Positions 43,400-51,397 of a DNA stretch of 64,000 nucleotides are shown here, in pieces. Within the stretch, counting starts at the first letter, position 1. Each line of letters begins with the position of its first letter. The notes below the pieces were generated by a model. That model ran no database searches. It saw nothing but the letters and a program-made list of their open reading frames with translations, and was not told where the DNA came from. This DNA is from Streptomyces durocortorensis. GTDB taxonomy: Bacteria; Actinomycetota; Actinomycetes; Streptomycetales; Streptomycetaceae. Position numbers and translations under genes: made by a program. Location of the stretch: the NCBI RefSeq assembly GCF_031760065.1, contig NZ_CP134500.1:2356001-2420000 (forward strand), in the 5' to 3' direction.

Positions 43400-44170
43400 T
43401 CAGTCCCGCCCTTCGCCCTTCAGATGGGCGGAGAAGGAGAAGCGGTCCCCCCGGAACAGGGTCCGTACCCGCTCCAGCGGCCGCCCCTCCGTGTCCCGGG
43501 AGAGCCGGTGGATCAGGAGCATCGGCAGGGCGGGCGGGGTCCCGATGAGCAGGGCCTCGCGGGGCGTCGCGAGGACCGTCTCGATCCGCTCGTCCGCGTC
43601 GCCGAAGGCGATGCCGAGGCCTTCGCGGAGGTGGGCGTAGAAGGAGGAGTCGGGGTCGAACCGCGTGTCCAGGTCCGGGACGCGGTCGACGGCGACGTAC
43701 GTGCTCTCCAGGCCGACCCGCTCGTCGTCGGCGAGCAGCACGCGCTCCAGGTGCCAGACCGGTTCGCCCCGCCCGACCCCGACCTCGGCGGCGAGCACCT
43801 CGGGGCAGGGGAAGCGTTCCAGGCCGATGAGGTTACGGCCGGGCCGTCTGCCCTGGCGGCGGACTCCTTCGGTGTAGCTGGCGAGGGAGAGCGGCTGTTC
43901 CAGCTTGGGTCCGGCGACGACGGTCCCGCGCCCCTGCCGCCGCAGCCGCCCTTCCAGGAGCAGTTCGCGCAGGGCCTGGCGGACGGTCTCGCGCGAGACC
44001 TCGTGCTGCTGGGCGAGCTCCCGCTCGGTGGGCAGGAGCCCGCCCTCGCCCAGCTCGTCCAGCAGCACCGCGATGCGGGCCTTGACGGCGTAGTACTTCG
44101 GGATGCGGCCGTGCTCGGGGATGCCGGAGCGGATCGGTGCGCCAGGTGCCTGGCCGTTCGGGTAGTCCAC
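43400..44170 (-). CDS. GntR-family regulator with UTRA domain
   Basis: A 256-residue HutC/PhnF-type repressor. The winged helix spans about residues 25-85 (PTERELAQQHEVSRETVRQA, LRELLLEGRLRRQGRGTVVA). The UTRA ligand domain follows (VWHLERVLLADDERVGLEST; PMLLIHRLSRDTEGRPLERV). It lies just upstream of the phosphonate operon on the same strand and is the obvious regulator. It may also bind the copy of the operator near 37200. The start is uncertain: GTG at 44170 has a weak site, and a GTG at 44200 is possible. Confidence 0.85.
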   Translation of the reverse strand: MDYPNGQAPGAPIRSGIPEHGRIPKYYAVKARIAVLLDELGEGGLLPTERELAQQHEVSRETVRQALRELLLEGRLRRQGRGTVVAGPKLEQPLSLASYTEGVRRQGRRPGRNLIGLERFPCPEVLAAEVGVGRGEPVWHLERVLLADDERVGLESTYVAVDRVPDLDTRFDPDSSFYAHLREGLGIAFGDADERIETVLATPREALLIGTPPALPMLLIHRLSRDTEGRPLERVRTLFRGDRFSFSAHLKGEGRD

Positions 44171-44389
44171 GGCCCGATGGTGGCAGACGTACGTGAACAC
44201 CTGGGCGGGGGTACGGATAGGAGGGGTACGGAGATACGGGCACGCGGGGGGCGTTCGGTCCGGGCCGTCGGGGTGAGCTGCGCGGGCGGGCGGGGGATTC
44301 GCTTCAGGCCGCGCGGGACGGACAGCAGAGGCGGGCGCGGGGCGAGGGTTCGGTGCAGGTCGCGGGCGGATGCCCGGCCCGGGTGGTCG

Positions 44390-45403
44390 TCAGCCCGCCG
44401 TGCGCCGCGAGCGGCGGGCGTAGGCCAGGAGGGCGGTTCCGCCGAGCAGCAGGGCTCCGGCGGTGGCCCCGGTCCAGGCGAGGGATGCCGGTCCGGTGCG
44501 GGCGAGTTCGGGGAGCGGTCGGCCGGCGCCGTCGCGGGGAGGAAGGCCGGGGCGCTCCTTGCCCCCGTCCCTGCCCCCGCCGTCGCCGTCCCCGGCCTCC
44601 GGGAGGGCCTCCTTGCCCGCGCCGGTGCGCCCGGGGTCGGGGCGTTCCGGTTCGCGGACGCTGTCTGTGGCGCCGTCGACGATCACGAACGGGTACTCCT
44701 CCGACTCCCCCACCCAGTCACCGTCCTCGCGCCCGCCGCCCTTGGCCTCGTCCCGGTGGAGGCGCTGGACGACAGCGGCGTGGGCGGTGACCGGCCCGGG
44801 GTCCGTGTCGGAGGTGAACGCCATCCGGACACGTACGGCCACGGTCTTTCCGGCGGGGACGGTGAGCCCTCGGAACGCGTTGTCCGAGTCGCCCGAATCG
44901 CGTGCGGCGCCCGCCCTCTCGCCCCCGAAGACGCCGATCTGCTCGTCGTGGTCGGTGGTCTCCCAGGCGGCGCGGTGCACGGCGCCGGGCCGCCCGGGCT
45001 CGGTGAACTCCAGCTGGATCTGCTCCGCGGCCAGCCGTCGGTCGCGGTCGGCGAGGACGAGGACAGGGTGCAGGGCCCGGCAGGAGGCGTCGGTGGTGTT
45101 GGTGAGCTCCAGGAACCAGGTGCCGTAACCGCCCCCGGAGGCGTACGTGCCCGGGGCGCCCTGAATCCGGGTCTCGATGGGGAACTCCTTGGCGTCCGGG
45201 TCGCCACAGGCGGGCTGCTCGTCGAGGGCCGCGGCCTCGGCGGCTAAGGAGACCTGAGTGGCCGGAGCCGACAGGGCGGCCGCCTGCGGTCCGCCCAGAA
45301 GCACGGCGGGCACCGCGATCCCGGCGGCCATCCCGAGGGCGGCGAGCACGCGGCAGTCACGCAGCCGCGCACAGGAGGTGGGGGACACAGAGGTGGGGGG
45401 CAT
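44390..45403 (-). CDS. Surface protein with LAxTG sorting signal
   Basis: A 337-residue exported protein. A signal peptide spans residues about 17-45 (AALGMAAGIAVPAVLLGG). The mature part is beta-rich with a pair of cysteines (EQPACGDPDAK; DASCRALHPV). A Pro/Gly/Asp-rich linker follows. The end is LPELARTGPASLAWTG, a helix, then ARRSRRTAG. That is an LAxTG cell-wall sorting signal, the motif used by class E sortases in Streptomyces. A class E sortase gene lies 12 kb away at 56706. Function unknown. ATG at 45403 has only a weak ribosome site (GAAGGG at 10 bp). Confidence 0.78.
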   Translation of the reverse strand: MPPTSVSPTSCARLRDCRVLAALGMAAGIAVPAVLLGGPQAAALSAPATQVSLAAEAAALDEQPACGDPDAKEFPIETRIQGAPGTYASGGGYGTWFLELTNTTDASCRALHPVLVLADRDRRLAAEQIQLEFTEPGRPGAVHRAAWETTDHDEQIGVFGGERAGAARDSGDSDNAFRGLTVPAGKTVAVRVRMAFTSDTDPGPVTAHAAVVQRLHRDEAKGGGREDGDWVGESEEYPFVIVDGATDSVREPERPDPGRTGAGKEALPEAGDGDGGGRDGGKERPGLPPRDGAGRPLPELARTGPASLAWTGATAGALLLGGTALLAYARRSRRTAG

Positions 45404-45751
45404 GAGGGAGGCACCCTTCGCTGCTCGCGAACGACCGGGGCGATGGCCACCGGTGATGGCCTCCGACGCAACCACGCGCGCGCGAACCCAGAGAGTCGAC
45501 ATGCCGACCCAATTAATAGGATCACCCGACTGAAGGGCTGTCCGAGGGTGACGACAACTGCGGGCGCCCCCAGGCGGATGGCCCTGTCACTGACCGATGC
45601 CCTGAAACCGCGGGTATGGCATGATCCGAATCGAGGGCTCACAGCGGGTGAGGGAGCCTCACGTCGAAGGATCGCTGGGGGGAACGTGACCGGTAGCGCC
45701 TCGGCCGAAGTCGCCATCGGTTTTTGTCTCACGGCGGGGAACTGAATCCGG
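45404..45751. other. Divergent intergenic region, LAxTG protein / solute-binding lipoprotein
   Basis: About 350 bp, AT-richer around 45505-45535 (CCCAATTAATAGGATCACCC). This stretch likely contains the leftward promoter. A GGGTATGGCATGAT segment near 45612-45625 may be the -10 region for the rightward gene. No gene is supported. Confidence 0.4.
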
Positions 45752-47002
45752 ATGCCCCGCCGCCGACGGGTCGCCGCCTGCTCTGCGCTCGTATTCGCTC
45801 TTCTGCTCGCCGGATGCGACCACCACCGCGACGATTCCCCCGTTGACGTCACCGTCTGGATGTATCCGGTCATCACCGATCCCCAGGCGGACGCCGCCTA
45901 CTGGAAGGGGATCGAGGAGAAATTCGAGAGGGCGACACCCGGTGTCCGGCTCACCGTCGAGCGCATGCCGTGGTCGGGCCGGGACTGGCGAATCGCCGAG
46001 GCCCTCGCCGGTGGCAGCGGTCCGGACGCCATTCTGCTGATGCCGGACCAGATTCCCTATTTCACTTCCCAGGGAGCGCTCGCCCCGGTCGACACCGCAC
46101 TGCAGGGCGTCCTGGGAAGATTTCTCCCCACCGCTCTGGACGCGGTGACGGAGGGCGGCCGAATCTACGGCGCACCCATCTACCAGACCGTGACGACCAC
46201 GATCTACAACAAGCGGCTGCTGTCCGAGGCCGGTGTCACCACACCCCCTGCGACATGGGAGGAGATCAAGGCGGCCGCCCCCAGACTGCACAGCAAAGGT
46301 ATCGCCCTCTTCGACTACTCCGCATCCGACGACGCATCCCTGAACCTGAATTTCTACCCTCTGCTGTGGCAGGCCGGAGGCCGGGTCTTCACCGAGGACG
46401 GAGACCGGGTGGCGTTCAACGGGCCGGAGGGGGTCGAGGCCCTGACCTTCCTCACCGACCTCTACCGGCAGGGCGCGATTCCCTCGTCGGCAATGAGCAA
46501 TACCAACCGTCTCGGCGGCCAGGCGCTCGGCAGACAGCAGGCCGCGATGGGTTACTCCGTCATCCTGGCCGACGCCGATCTGGCTGCGCGGACCTGGGGC
46601 AAGGAGAACGTCATGGTAGGCGGGCCGCTCCAGGGCCCCGCGCGGGAAGCCGGGTTCGGTGCCCCAGGCGCCCTCGCCGTCAATGCCGAATCCCGGCACC
46701 GGGCAGAAGCCAAGGAGTTTCTCACCTTCATGGTCCAGCCGGAGCAGATTCGCTCGCTGGGGAAGGCGAGCGGCTACCTTTCACCCCGCACAGATGTCGT
46801 CGTCCCCAGTGACTCGCCGTACGCGAGGCAGTACCAGGCGGCGCTGGCCAGCGCATCTGCCGGAGAGCCGCACCCGGCGTCACGACAGGTGATGTCGCTG
46901 CTCGCGCCGGAGATACGAGCGGCGCTGACCGGCCGGAAGAGCCCGGCCGCGGCACTCGACGCCGCAGCCGAAGCCGCCGACGTACTGCTGCGCCCTTCCT
47001 GA
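45752..47002 (+). CDS. Orphan solute-binding lipoprotein (sugar ABC type)
   Basis: A 416-residue family-1 extracellular binding protein. The lipobox is ALLLAGCDHH (Cys near 22). The fold shows VDVTVWMYPVITDPQADAAY, GPDAILLMPDQIPYFTSQGA and YGAPIYQTVTTTIYNKRLLS, typical of sugar-binding proteins. No permease or ATPase is nearby, so it must use a distant transporter (for example one sharing MsiK) or act as a sensor. Its GC is a little lower than that of the core genes. It is convergent with the next gene by 14 bp. Confidence 0.83.
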   Translation: MPRRRRVAACSALVFALLLAGCDHHRDDSPVDVTVWMYPVITDPQADAAYWKGIEEKFERATPGVRLTVERMPWSGRDWRIAEALAGGSGPDAILLMPDQIPYFTSQGALAPVDTALQGVLGRFLPTALDAVTEGGRIYGAPIYQTVTTTIYNKRLLSEAGVTTPPATWEEIKAAAPRLHSKGIALFDYSASDDASLNLNFYPLLWQAGGRVFTEDGDRVAFNGPEGVEALTFLTDLYRQGAIPSSAMSNTNRLGGQALGRQQAAMGYSVILADADLAARTWGKENVMVGGPLQGPAREAGFGAPGALAVNAESRHRAEAKEFLTFMVQPEQIRSLGKASGYLSPRTDVVVPSDSPYARQYQAALASASAGEPHPASRQVMSLLAPEIRAALTGRKSPAAALDAAAEAADVLLRPS

Positions 47003-47016
47003 ATCCGGTCCGCCGG

Positions 47017-48030
47017 TCAGGGGCGTTCACCCGCCCGGTCCACAAGGGCCGTCGAAGCACGGGTGGCCGTGGCGAGGACCGTTCCCTTCGGTACGAAGGG
47101 GCCTCCGGAGGACTTGCCTCCGACGTAGTAGTCGAGCCCTGCCACATACCGCACGCCACGGTAGGCGAAGGAGTCGGGATCGAGCAGGACCTGCATGCTG
47201 TTGCGTTCATCCGAGTTGTCGCGGTACGTGCCGTTCACCCCGACGGCGAGGACGTTCCGACCCACACCGTCGGTAACCTGAACCGGCTCGGTCGCCCCTG
47301 CCAACTTCCTGATGACGTCGTACAGAGTCCGGGCCTTGTGCTCGGGGACGTCGGGCGCGGCGGAGAGCACTCCCACCACTTCGGCGAAGTCCCGCTGGTC
47401 CTGCGTCAGACGAAGGGCGCCCGCGAAGCGGGTGGGCGCGGATCGCGCGCGGATGAGGTTCAGGGCGGCCGAGGGGTCGACCGGCAGCTGGGCCACGAGG
47501 TCGTGGGCGCCCCCGGGCGAAAGCATCTGCCAGCCGGCCTGGTAGTTCCCTTCCCAGACATCCACGTCGTCCGGCCTGCTCGTGCTCTCGTCAGGGGTGG
47601 CCAGGGCAGAGCCGTCGTATCGGATCCACTTGTCCTTGCGCTGCTGCGCCGCCGGAACCGCGCGGCACGTCCGCGAGGCGGGGCTCAGGTTGAAGGAACC
47701 GACCTCGCTGTAGCCGTCGGTGCTGGCACCGGTCCCGCACTGCCAGGTGTCCCAGCGCACCTCCTGGTACACCCAGGGCTGGGAGCGGGGTTCGGGCGCG
47801 GCAGGGGGCGTGTCCTCATGCCGCAGGACCAGCGTGGACAGCACCGCGACAGCCACGACCGACGCAACGGCACCGACCATGGAGAACCGCCCTCGCGAGC
47901 ACGCGGCGATCCGGCGCGGACGGGCCCCGGCGATCTCCGCCCGCATCCGCCGGTGAATCGGGGCTAGCCTGGCGTCATCGAACTCCGGGATCTCGGCCCG
48001 GAACCGCCGGACCTCGCCTATCTCATCCAC
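47017..48030 (-). CDS. CU044_5270-type membrane protein, probable ECF sigma partner
   Basis: A 337-residue protein with a cytoplasmic head of about 55 residues, one membrane helix (FSMVGAVASVVAVAVLSTLV) and an extracellular domain with two cysteines (WDTWQCGTGAS; ASRTCRAVP). Proteins of this kind are regularly encoded after an ECF sigma gene and may be anti-sigma-like sensors. The GTG at 48030 overlaps the end of the sigma gene by 8 bp and has GGAGAT upstream, so the two are coupled. Confidence 0.75.
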   Translation of the reverse strand: MDEIGEVRRFRAEIPEFDDARLAPIHRRMRAEIAGARPRRIAACSRGRFSMVGAVASVVAVAVLSTLVLRHEDTPPAAPEPRSQPWVYQEVRWDTWQCGTGASTDGYSEVGSFNLSPASRTCRAVPAAQQRKDKWIRYDGSALATPDESTSRPDDVDVWEGNYQAGWQMLSPGGAHDLVAQLPVDPSAALNLIRARSAPTRFAGALRLTQDQRDFAEVVGVLSAAPDVPEHKARTLYDVIRKLAGATEPVQVTDGVGRNVLAVGVNGTYRDNSDERNSMQVLLDPDSFAYRGVRYVAGLDYYVGGKSSGGPFVPKGTVLATATRASTALVDRAGERP

Positions 48031-48628
48031 TGCCGACCATCTCCGCGAAATCATGTACGAGCCTGGGGTCCACGCCACCGAGCGCGAGGCGGACCTTCCT
48101 CCGCGCCCGATTGAGACGGGACCGGACCGTACCCACCGGAATGGACAGGGCCTCGGCAACCTCCTGGTAGTTGAGGTCCGCCCAGGCGACCAGCAGTAGG
48201 ACGTGCCGGTCTCCCGCCGAGAGCTCGGCCAGCGCACCGGCCAATGACGACTGCGCGGCCTGGGCCGTGACACGGTTGTCGCTGCGTTCGGTCCAGGCGT
48301 CGGCGACGGGATCATGGCCGGTTCGGGCCATTGCCCTGAGAGCCCGAACCTCGGCGCGGCGCTGCTTCCCGATGAGGTTGGCTGCTATCCCATAGAGCCA
48401 GGGTTGAGCGTTCGGACGGGTGAGGTCGTAGCGGGACCGGGCCCGGAAAGCACTCAAGAAGGTATCGGCGGTGATGTCCTCTGCCGCATCCTCGCCCAGT
48501 CGGCGCGCCACGTAGCGGTGGATGGCGGCGACATGGCGGTGGTAGAGCTCACCGAAGAGCTCGGGCTGGACCAGCGAATCGGCGATCACACGGGCGTCGT
48601 CATCAGGTCTTCCGGGCGAGCCGTTCAC
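48023..48628 (-). CDS. ECF-type RNA polymerase sigma factor
   Basis: A 201-residue sigma factor of the sigma-70 extracytoplasmic group. Region 2 is FGELYHRHVAAIHRYVARRL followed by AEDITADTFLSAFRARSRYD and PWLYGIAANLIGKQRR. Region 4 is LSAGDRHVLLLVAWADLNYQ and EVAEALSIPVGTVRSRLNRA. Its GTG start at 48628 has GGAG upstream. It diverges from a secreted protein across a 31-bp inverted repeat that appears to carry the same promoter on both strands, suggesting autoregulation. Confidence 0.9.
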   Translation of the reverse strand: MNGSPGRPDDDARVIADSLVQPELFGELYHRHVAAIHRYVARRLGEDAAEDITADTFLSAFRARSRYDLTRPNAQPWLYGIAANLIGKQRRAEVRALRAMARTGHDPVADAWTERSDNRVTAQAAQSSLAGALAELSAGDRHVLLLVAWADLNYQEVAEALSIPVGTVRSRLNRARRKVRLALGGVDPRLVHDFAEMVGSG

Positions 48629-48663
48629 GCGGATCTCCGAGTCTGTGGTGTGGGGTGCACTCG

Positions 48664-48730
48664 TCTTTACCCGGATGTCCCGAACGGGTTCACGCCCCTC
48701 GTGAACCCGTTCGGGACATCCGGGTAAAGA
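48664..48730. promoter_or_regulatory. Perfect 31-bp inverted repeat between divergent ECF sigma and secreted-protein genes
   Basis: Arms at 48664-48694 and 48700-48730 are exactly complementary, with a 5-nt centre (CCCCT). Each arm read outward contains TGAACC, 16 nt, then GTAAAG. This is the spacing and -35 type of ECF promoters. The leftward copy ends 36 bp before the sigma gene start and the rightward copy 44 bp before the secreted protein start. Confidence 0.85.
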
Positions 48731-48774
48731 GAGGTGTCGAGCACGCGCCCGATGGGCGCCAGGGGGTGGAGTTC

Positions 48775-49938
48775 ATGGTGAGCAACATAGTGAGACTCGT
48801 GGTCACGAGATCGGCCGGCGTAATGGCGGCGATCATGGCCCTTCTGGCCACGATGCTGGTCACGGCAGGACCGGCGCAGGCTGCCTCCCCCCTGCCCGGC
48901 GGCAAGGCGAACTGGGTCGTCTCCGTCGGCTACCTCGACCTGGCGACGAAGAACAACTACCGGAACTGGGTACGGCTCGGGTACTACGCCTTCCGCAACG
49001 ACGGCACGGTGACCACGAACTACTGGACCTGGAACCAGCGGGAACAGCCGAAGCGGGTGAACGCCATGACGGCGAACTGCGGCGGCACCGTTCCCACCTG
49101 TCCCGTACGTACGGTCGACGGATTCACCGACGATCCTATGGGCGGCTACCAGGGCACTTTCACCTACACACCCGACGACCGACTCGCCGTGACCTGGACC
49201 AAGACCGCCGCAGGTACTGCACTGGGGCAGCCGGTCACCGAGTACTGGAACGTCACCACCGGGCTGGCGGACGGACGAGCGGCCCGCATCACCAGCCCCA
49301 CCTTCTACGGCGCTTACGGCAACGACGTTGCGATCCCGGCGCCCGGCACCTTCTCCACGTACGCCAACTTCGGTGTCGGCTACGGCAGCAACGCCTCGCT
49401 GGGCCGCGAAAGCCGGGCCACGATGAGTCAGCTCGTCAACGACCCGCGCTACAACTCGGAGCCCTATCGGGGCGCCTACGTCGTGGCCAAGGCATCGTCG
49501 TCGGTTCCCGCCACCCGAACCGGGATCGTGGGCCGGGAGGGAACGGGTGGGGCCTGGAGCTTCGGCGCGGCGTCGAACCCCTGGAGACTGTGTGCCGGCA
49601 GCCCCTGCATGGGCTGGCTCCAACCCAACACCTCGTGTGCGAGCACCGACAAGAACCGCGTCCGCTACATCGGCGAGGTGGGCGGTGGCCGCCGCAACAC
49701 CGAGGAGTACTGGTGCCGATCCCTGGCGCAGGGCAAGCCCTGTTACGCCTATAACTCCCACCCCCGCCCCATGTTGCAGGTCATCGACGACGCAGGGGAA
49801 TTCCAGGGCTGGGTCGGCGTCGAGGCCTTCACCCATGTATCCACCAGGACCGGGCTGCCGGATAGCAGCTGGGTTGAGGGGTACTGGGGGATATTCGACA
49901 TGGTGTCGACGGGGCTGCGGCCAGAACTGCCGAGCTGA
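48775..49938 (+). CDS. Secreted protein of unknown function, divergent from the ECF sigma gene
   Basis: A 387-residue exported protein. The signal peptide (MAAIMALLATMLVTAGPAQA) is cleaved near residue 37. The mature part is rich in Tyr, Trp, Gly and Asn with several cysteines (MTANCGGTVPTCPVRTVDG; WRLCAGSPCMGWLQPNTSCA). This suggests a disulfide-bonded beta fold. I do not recognise a family. It begins 44 bp after one arm of the large inverted repeat and is the probable main target of the divergent sigma factor. ATG at 48775 follows GGGGGTGGAG. Confidence 0.75.
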   Translation: MVSNIVRLVVTRSAGVMAAIMALLATMLVTAGPAQAASPLPGGKANWVVSVGYLDLATKNNYRNWVRLGYYAFRNDGTVTTNYWTWNQREQPKRVNAMTANCGGTVPTCPVRTVDGFTDDPMGGYQGTFTYTPDDRLAVTWTKTAAGTALGQPVTEYWNVTTGLADGRAARITSPTFYGAYGNDVAIPAPGTFSTYANFGVGYGSNASLGRESRATMSQLVNDPRYNSEPYRGAYVVAKASSSVPATRTGIVGREGTGGAWSFGAASNPWRLCAGSPCMGWLQPNTSCASTDKNRVRYIGEVGGGRRNTEEYWCRSLAQGKPCYAYNSHPRPMLQVIDDAGEFQGWVGVEAFTHVSTRTGLPDSSWVEGYWGIFDMVSTGLRPELPS

Positions 49939-50060
49939 ACAGCCTCTCTCTCCTCTCCTCCTACGGACCTGGACCGGAAGTTCTCTCAGGCAATTTTCGG
50001 CGCACACCCCTAACCAATTACCGGGCAGCGAATTCGCTCGCATAAAGCTCCGGCCGAGCG

Positions 50061-50089
50061 TTGACTTCACTCCAGAACTTGGGAATCAT
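50061..50089 (+). promoter_or_regulatory. Possible promoter of the matrixin-like gene
   Basis: TTGACT at 50061-50066, a 17-bp spacer and AATCAT at 50084-50089 resemble a housekeeping sigma promoter, about 40 bp before the gene start. The -10 is imperfect. Confidence 0.4.
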
Positions 50090-50129
50090 TTCACCGCGAG
50101 AAAGAAATACCCAACAGGGAGGAATTCAC

Positions 50130-50726
50130 ATGAAGAGCTGGAAGAGCATTCTGACGGTGCTCGTCGTCTCGTCCGCCACGATCGGCATGCAGGCATCACC
50201 GGCGGCCGCCGCCACGCATCCGAAATTGGGCTGCAAGTTCGCCAGTGGAACCATGAAGTGGCAGGACGCGACCACCACGTCAGGCTACGCGGCAGCTGCG
50301 AAGAACGCGATCGAAGCCTGGAACTCCACGAGCACACAATTCAACATCAACAAAACCACCAGTGGAGCGAACATTCGGGTCGCGAACGGGAACTTCGGGA
50401 ACACCTGGAAGGGACTCCAATTCGTCGGGATCACACTCGACACGAGCCAGGAAGTTCCGACATGCAACAGCACTGGCACCTGGCGCACCACCATGGTCAC
50501 GTGGTGGAACGACTACCACACCCAGCACTACGCACCGTCGAAGCGACAGGCCATCATGGTTCATGAGATCGGGCACGCCCTCGGCCTCGCCCATGTGGCC
50601 GCACCGTCGGGCTCCAGCTGCAGCAAGGTCACGGTCATGGATATCGCCATCGACAGGTGGTACGACAAATGCGGCTTCTGGAAGCCGCGCCCGGGCGACA
50701 TCGCGGGCGCGAACGAGATCTACTGA
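50130..50726 (+). CDS. Secreted matrixin-like zinc metalloprotease
   Basis: A 198-residue secreted protease. The signal peptide (ILTVLVVSSATIGMQASPAA) is cleaved near residue 27. The zinc motif MVHEIGHALGLAHV has all three His and the Gly of the metzincin HExxHxxGxxH pattern, with a likely Met-turn at SKVTVMDIAI. It is short, a bare catalytic domain. ATG at 50130 has a strong GGGAGG. The gene is less GC-biased than core genes. The next gene begins 12 bp after its stop and may be its inhibitor or partner. Confidence 0.87.
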   Translation: MKSWKSILTVLVVSSATIGMQASPAAAATHPKLGCKFASGTMKWQDATTTSGYAAAAKNAIEAWNSTSTQFNINKTTSGANIRVANGNFGNTWKGLQFVGITLDTSQEVPTCNSTGTWRTTMVTWWNDYHTQHYAPSKRQAIMVHEIGHALGLAHVAAPSGSSCSKVTVMDIAIDRWYDKCGFWKPRPGDIAGANEIY

Positions 50727-50737
50727 TCGACCGGAAC

Positions 50738-51313
50738 GTGAAGACCTCTCGGAAACGGCGCCACGCGGTCCGGTCGGCCGCGACAGGGGCGGTCACCCTG
50801 GTCATCCTCTCGTCGAGCAGTTGCACTGCGGAACAGAACCGGAACGAGCCGAGGCAGCGAATCTCCGTGTCGCAGATCAACCGCTACACCGATCTCGACC
50901 GGATGCAGGAGGACAGCGTTGCGGTGGTTGTCGCCCGCGCCGCCGATTCCATCGCCGTAACGCATAACGGATTCCCGATCACCGTAACAAATATCAGGAT
51001 CTCGAAGGTTCTGACAGGAAGCATTCCGGGATCGGCCGCGAAGGTGCAGCAACTCGGCACGGATAAGGTTGATTCACCTGACACGTCCCGCTTGATGAAA
51101 AACGGACAGACCTACCTTCTCTACCTGAGCAAGAATGACGGGAAGGATGATACGGACCATTTTGTCATCACCGGCGGGGACGGAATCTACGTCCTGCAGG
51201 GCCACCGGTATCTTTATCAAGGAGGCCCTCCAGCCGGACCAGGCAAATCATTGCCTGCCGAGCTTCCATCTGACGAGACAGAAAGGAAAGTGACCTCACA
51301 GATAGAACAGTGA
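50738..51313 (+). CDS. Putative lipoprotein downstream of the matrixin-like protease
   Basis: A 191-residue protein. The basic start (KTSRKRRHAVRS) and hydrophobic core end in VILSSSSCTA, a probable lipobox near residue 28. The mature part has a beta-rich region (VAVVVARAADSIAVTHNGFP; TNIRISKVLTGSIPGSAAKV) and YLLYLSKND. It looks like an extracytoplasmic immunoglobulin- or OB-like fold of unknown function. It probably shares an operon with the protease. The start is GTG at 50738 with only a weak ribosome site. Confidence 0.65.
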   Translation: MKTSRKRRHAVRSAATGAVTLVILSSSSCTAEQNRNEPRQRISVSQINRYTDLDRMQEDSVAVVVARAADSIAVTHNGFPITVTNIRISKVLTGSIPGSAAKVQQLGTDKVDSPDTSRLMKNGQTYLLYLSKNDGKDDTDHFVITGGDGIYVLQGHRYLYQGGPPAGPGKSLPAELPSDETERKVTSQIEQ

Positions 51314-51339
51314 CAGCGCTGACAGCGTGAAAGATCCAA

Positions 51340-51373
51340 GCCCGTTCTCGTGCTGCTCCGAACGAGAACGGGC
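51340..51373. terminator. Bidirectional terminator between lipoprotein and ROK genes
   Basis: GCCCGTTCTCGT and ACGAGAACGGGC form a perfect 12-bp stem around a 10-nt loop, in the convergent gap. Confidence 0.85.
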
Positions 51374-51397
51374 CCCCGCACCTTCGGCTTCGGGTCG

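Noticed and set aside
48664-48730. The 31-bp inverted repeat as a simple terminator
   Set aside because: It sits between divergent gene starts, not after gene ends, has no T-run, and carries promoter-like boxes pointing outward.
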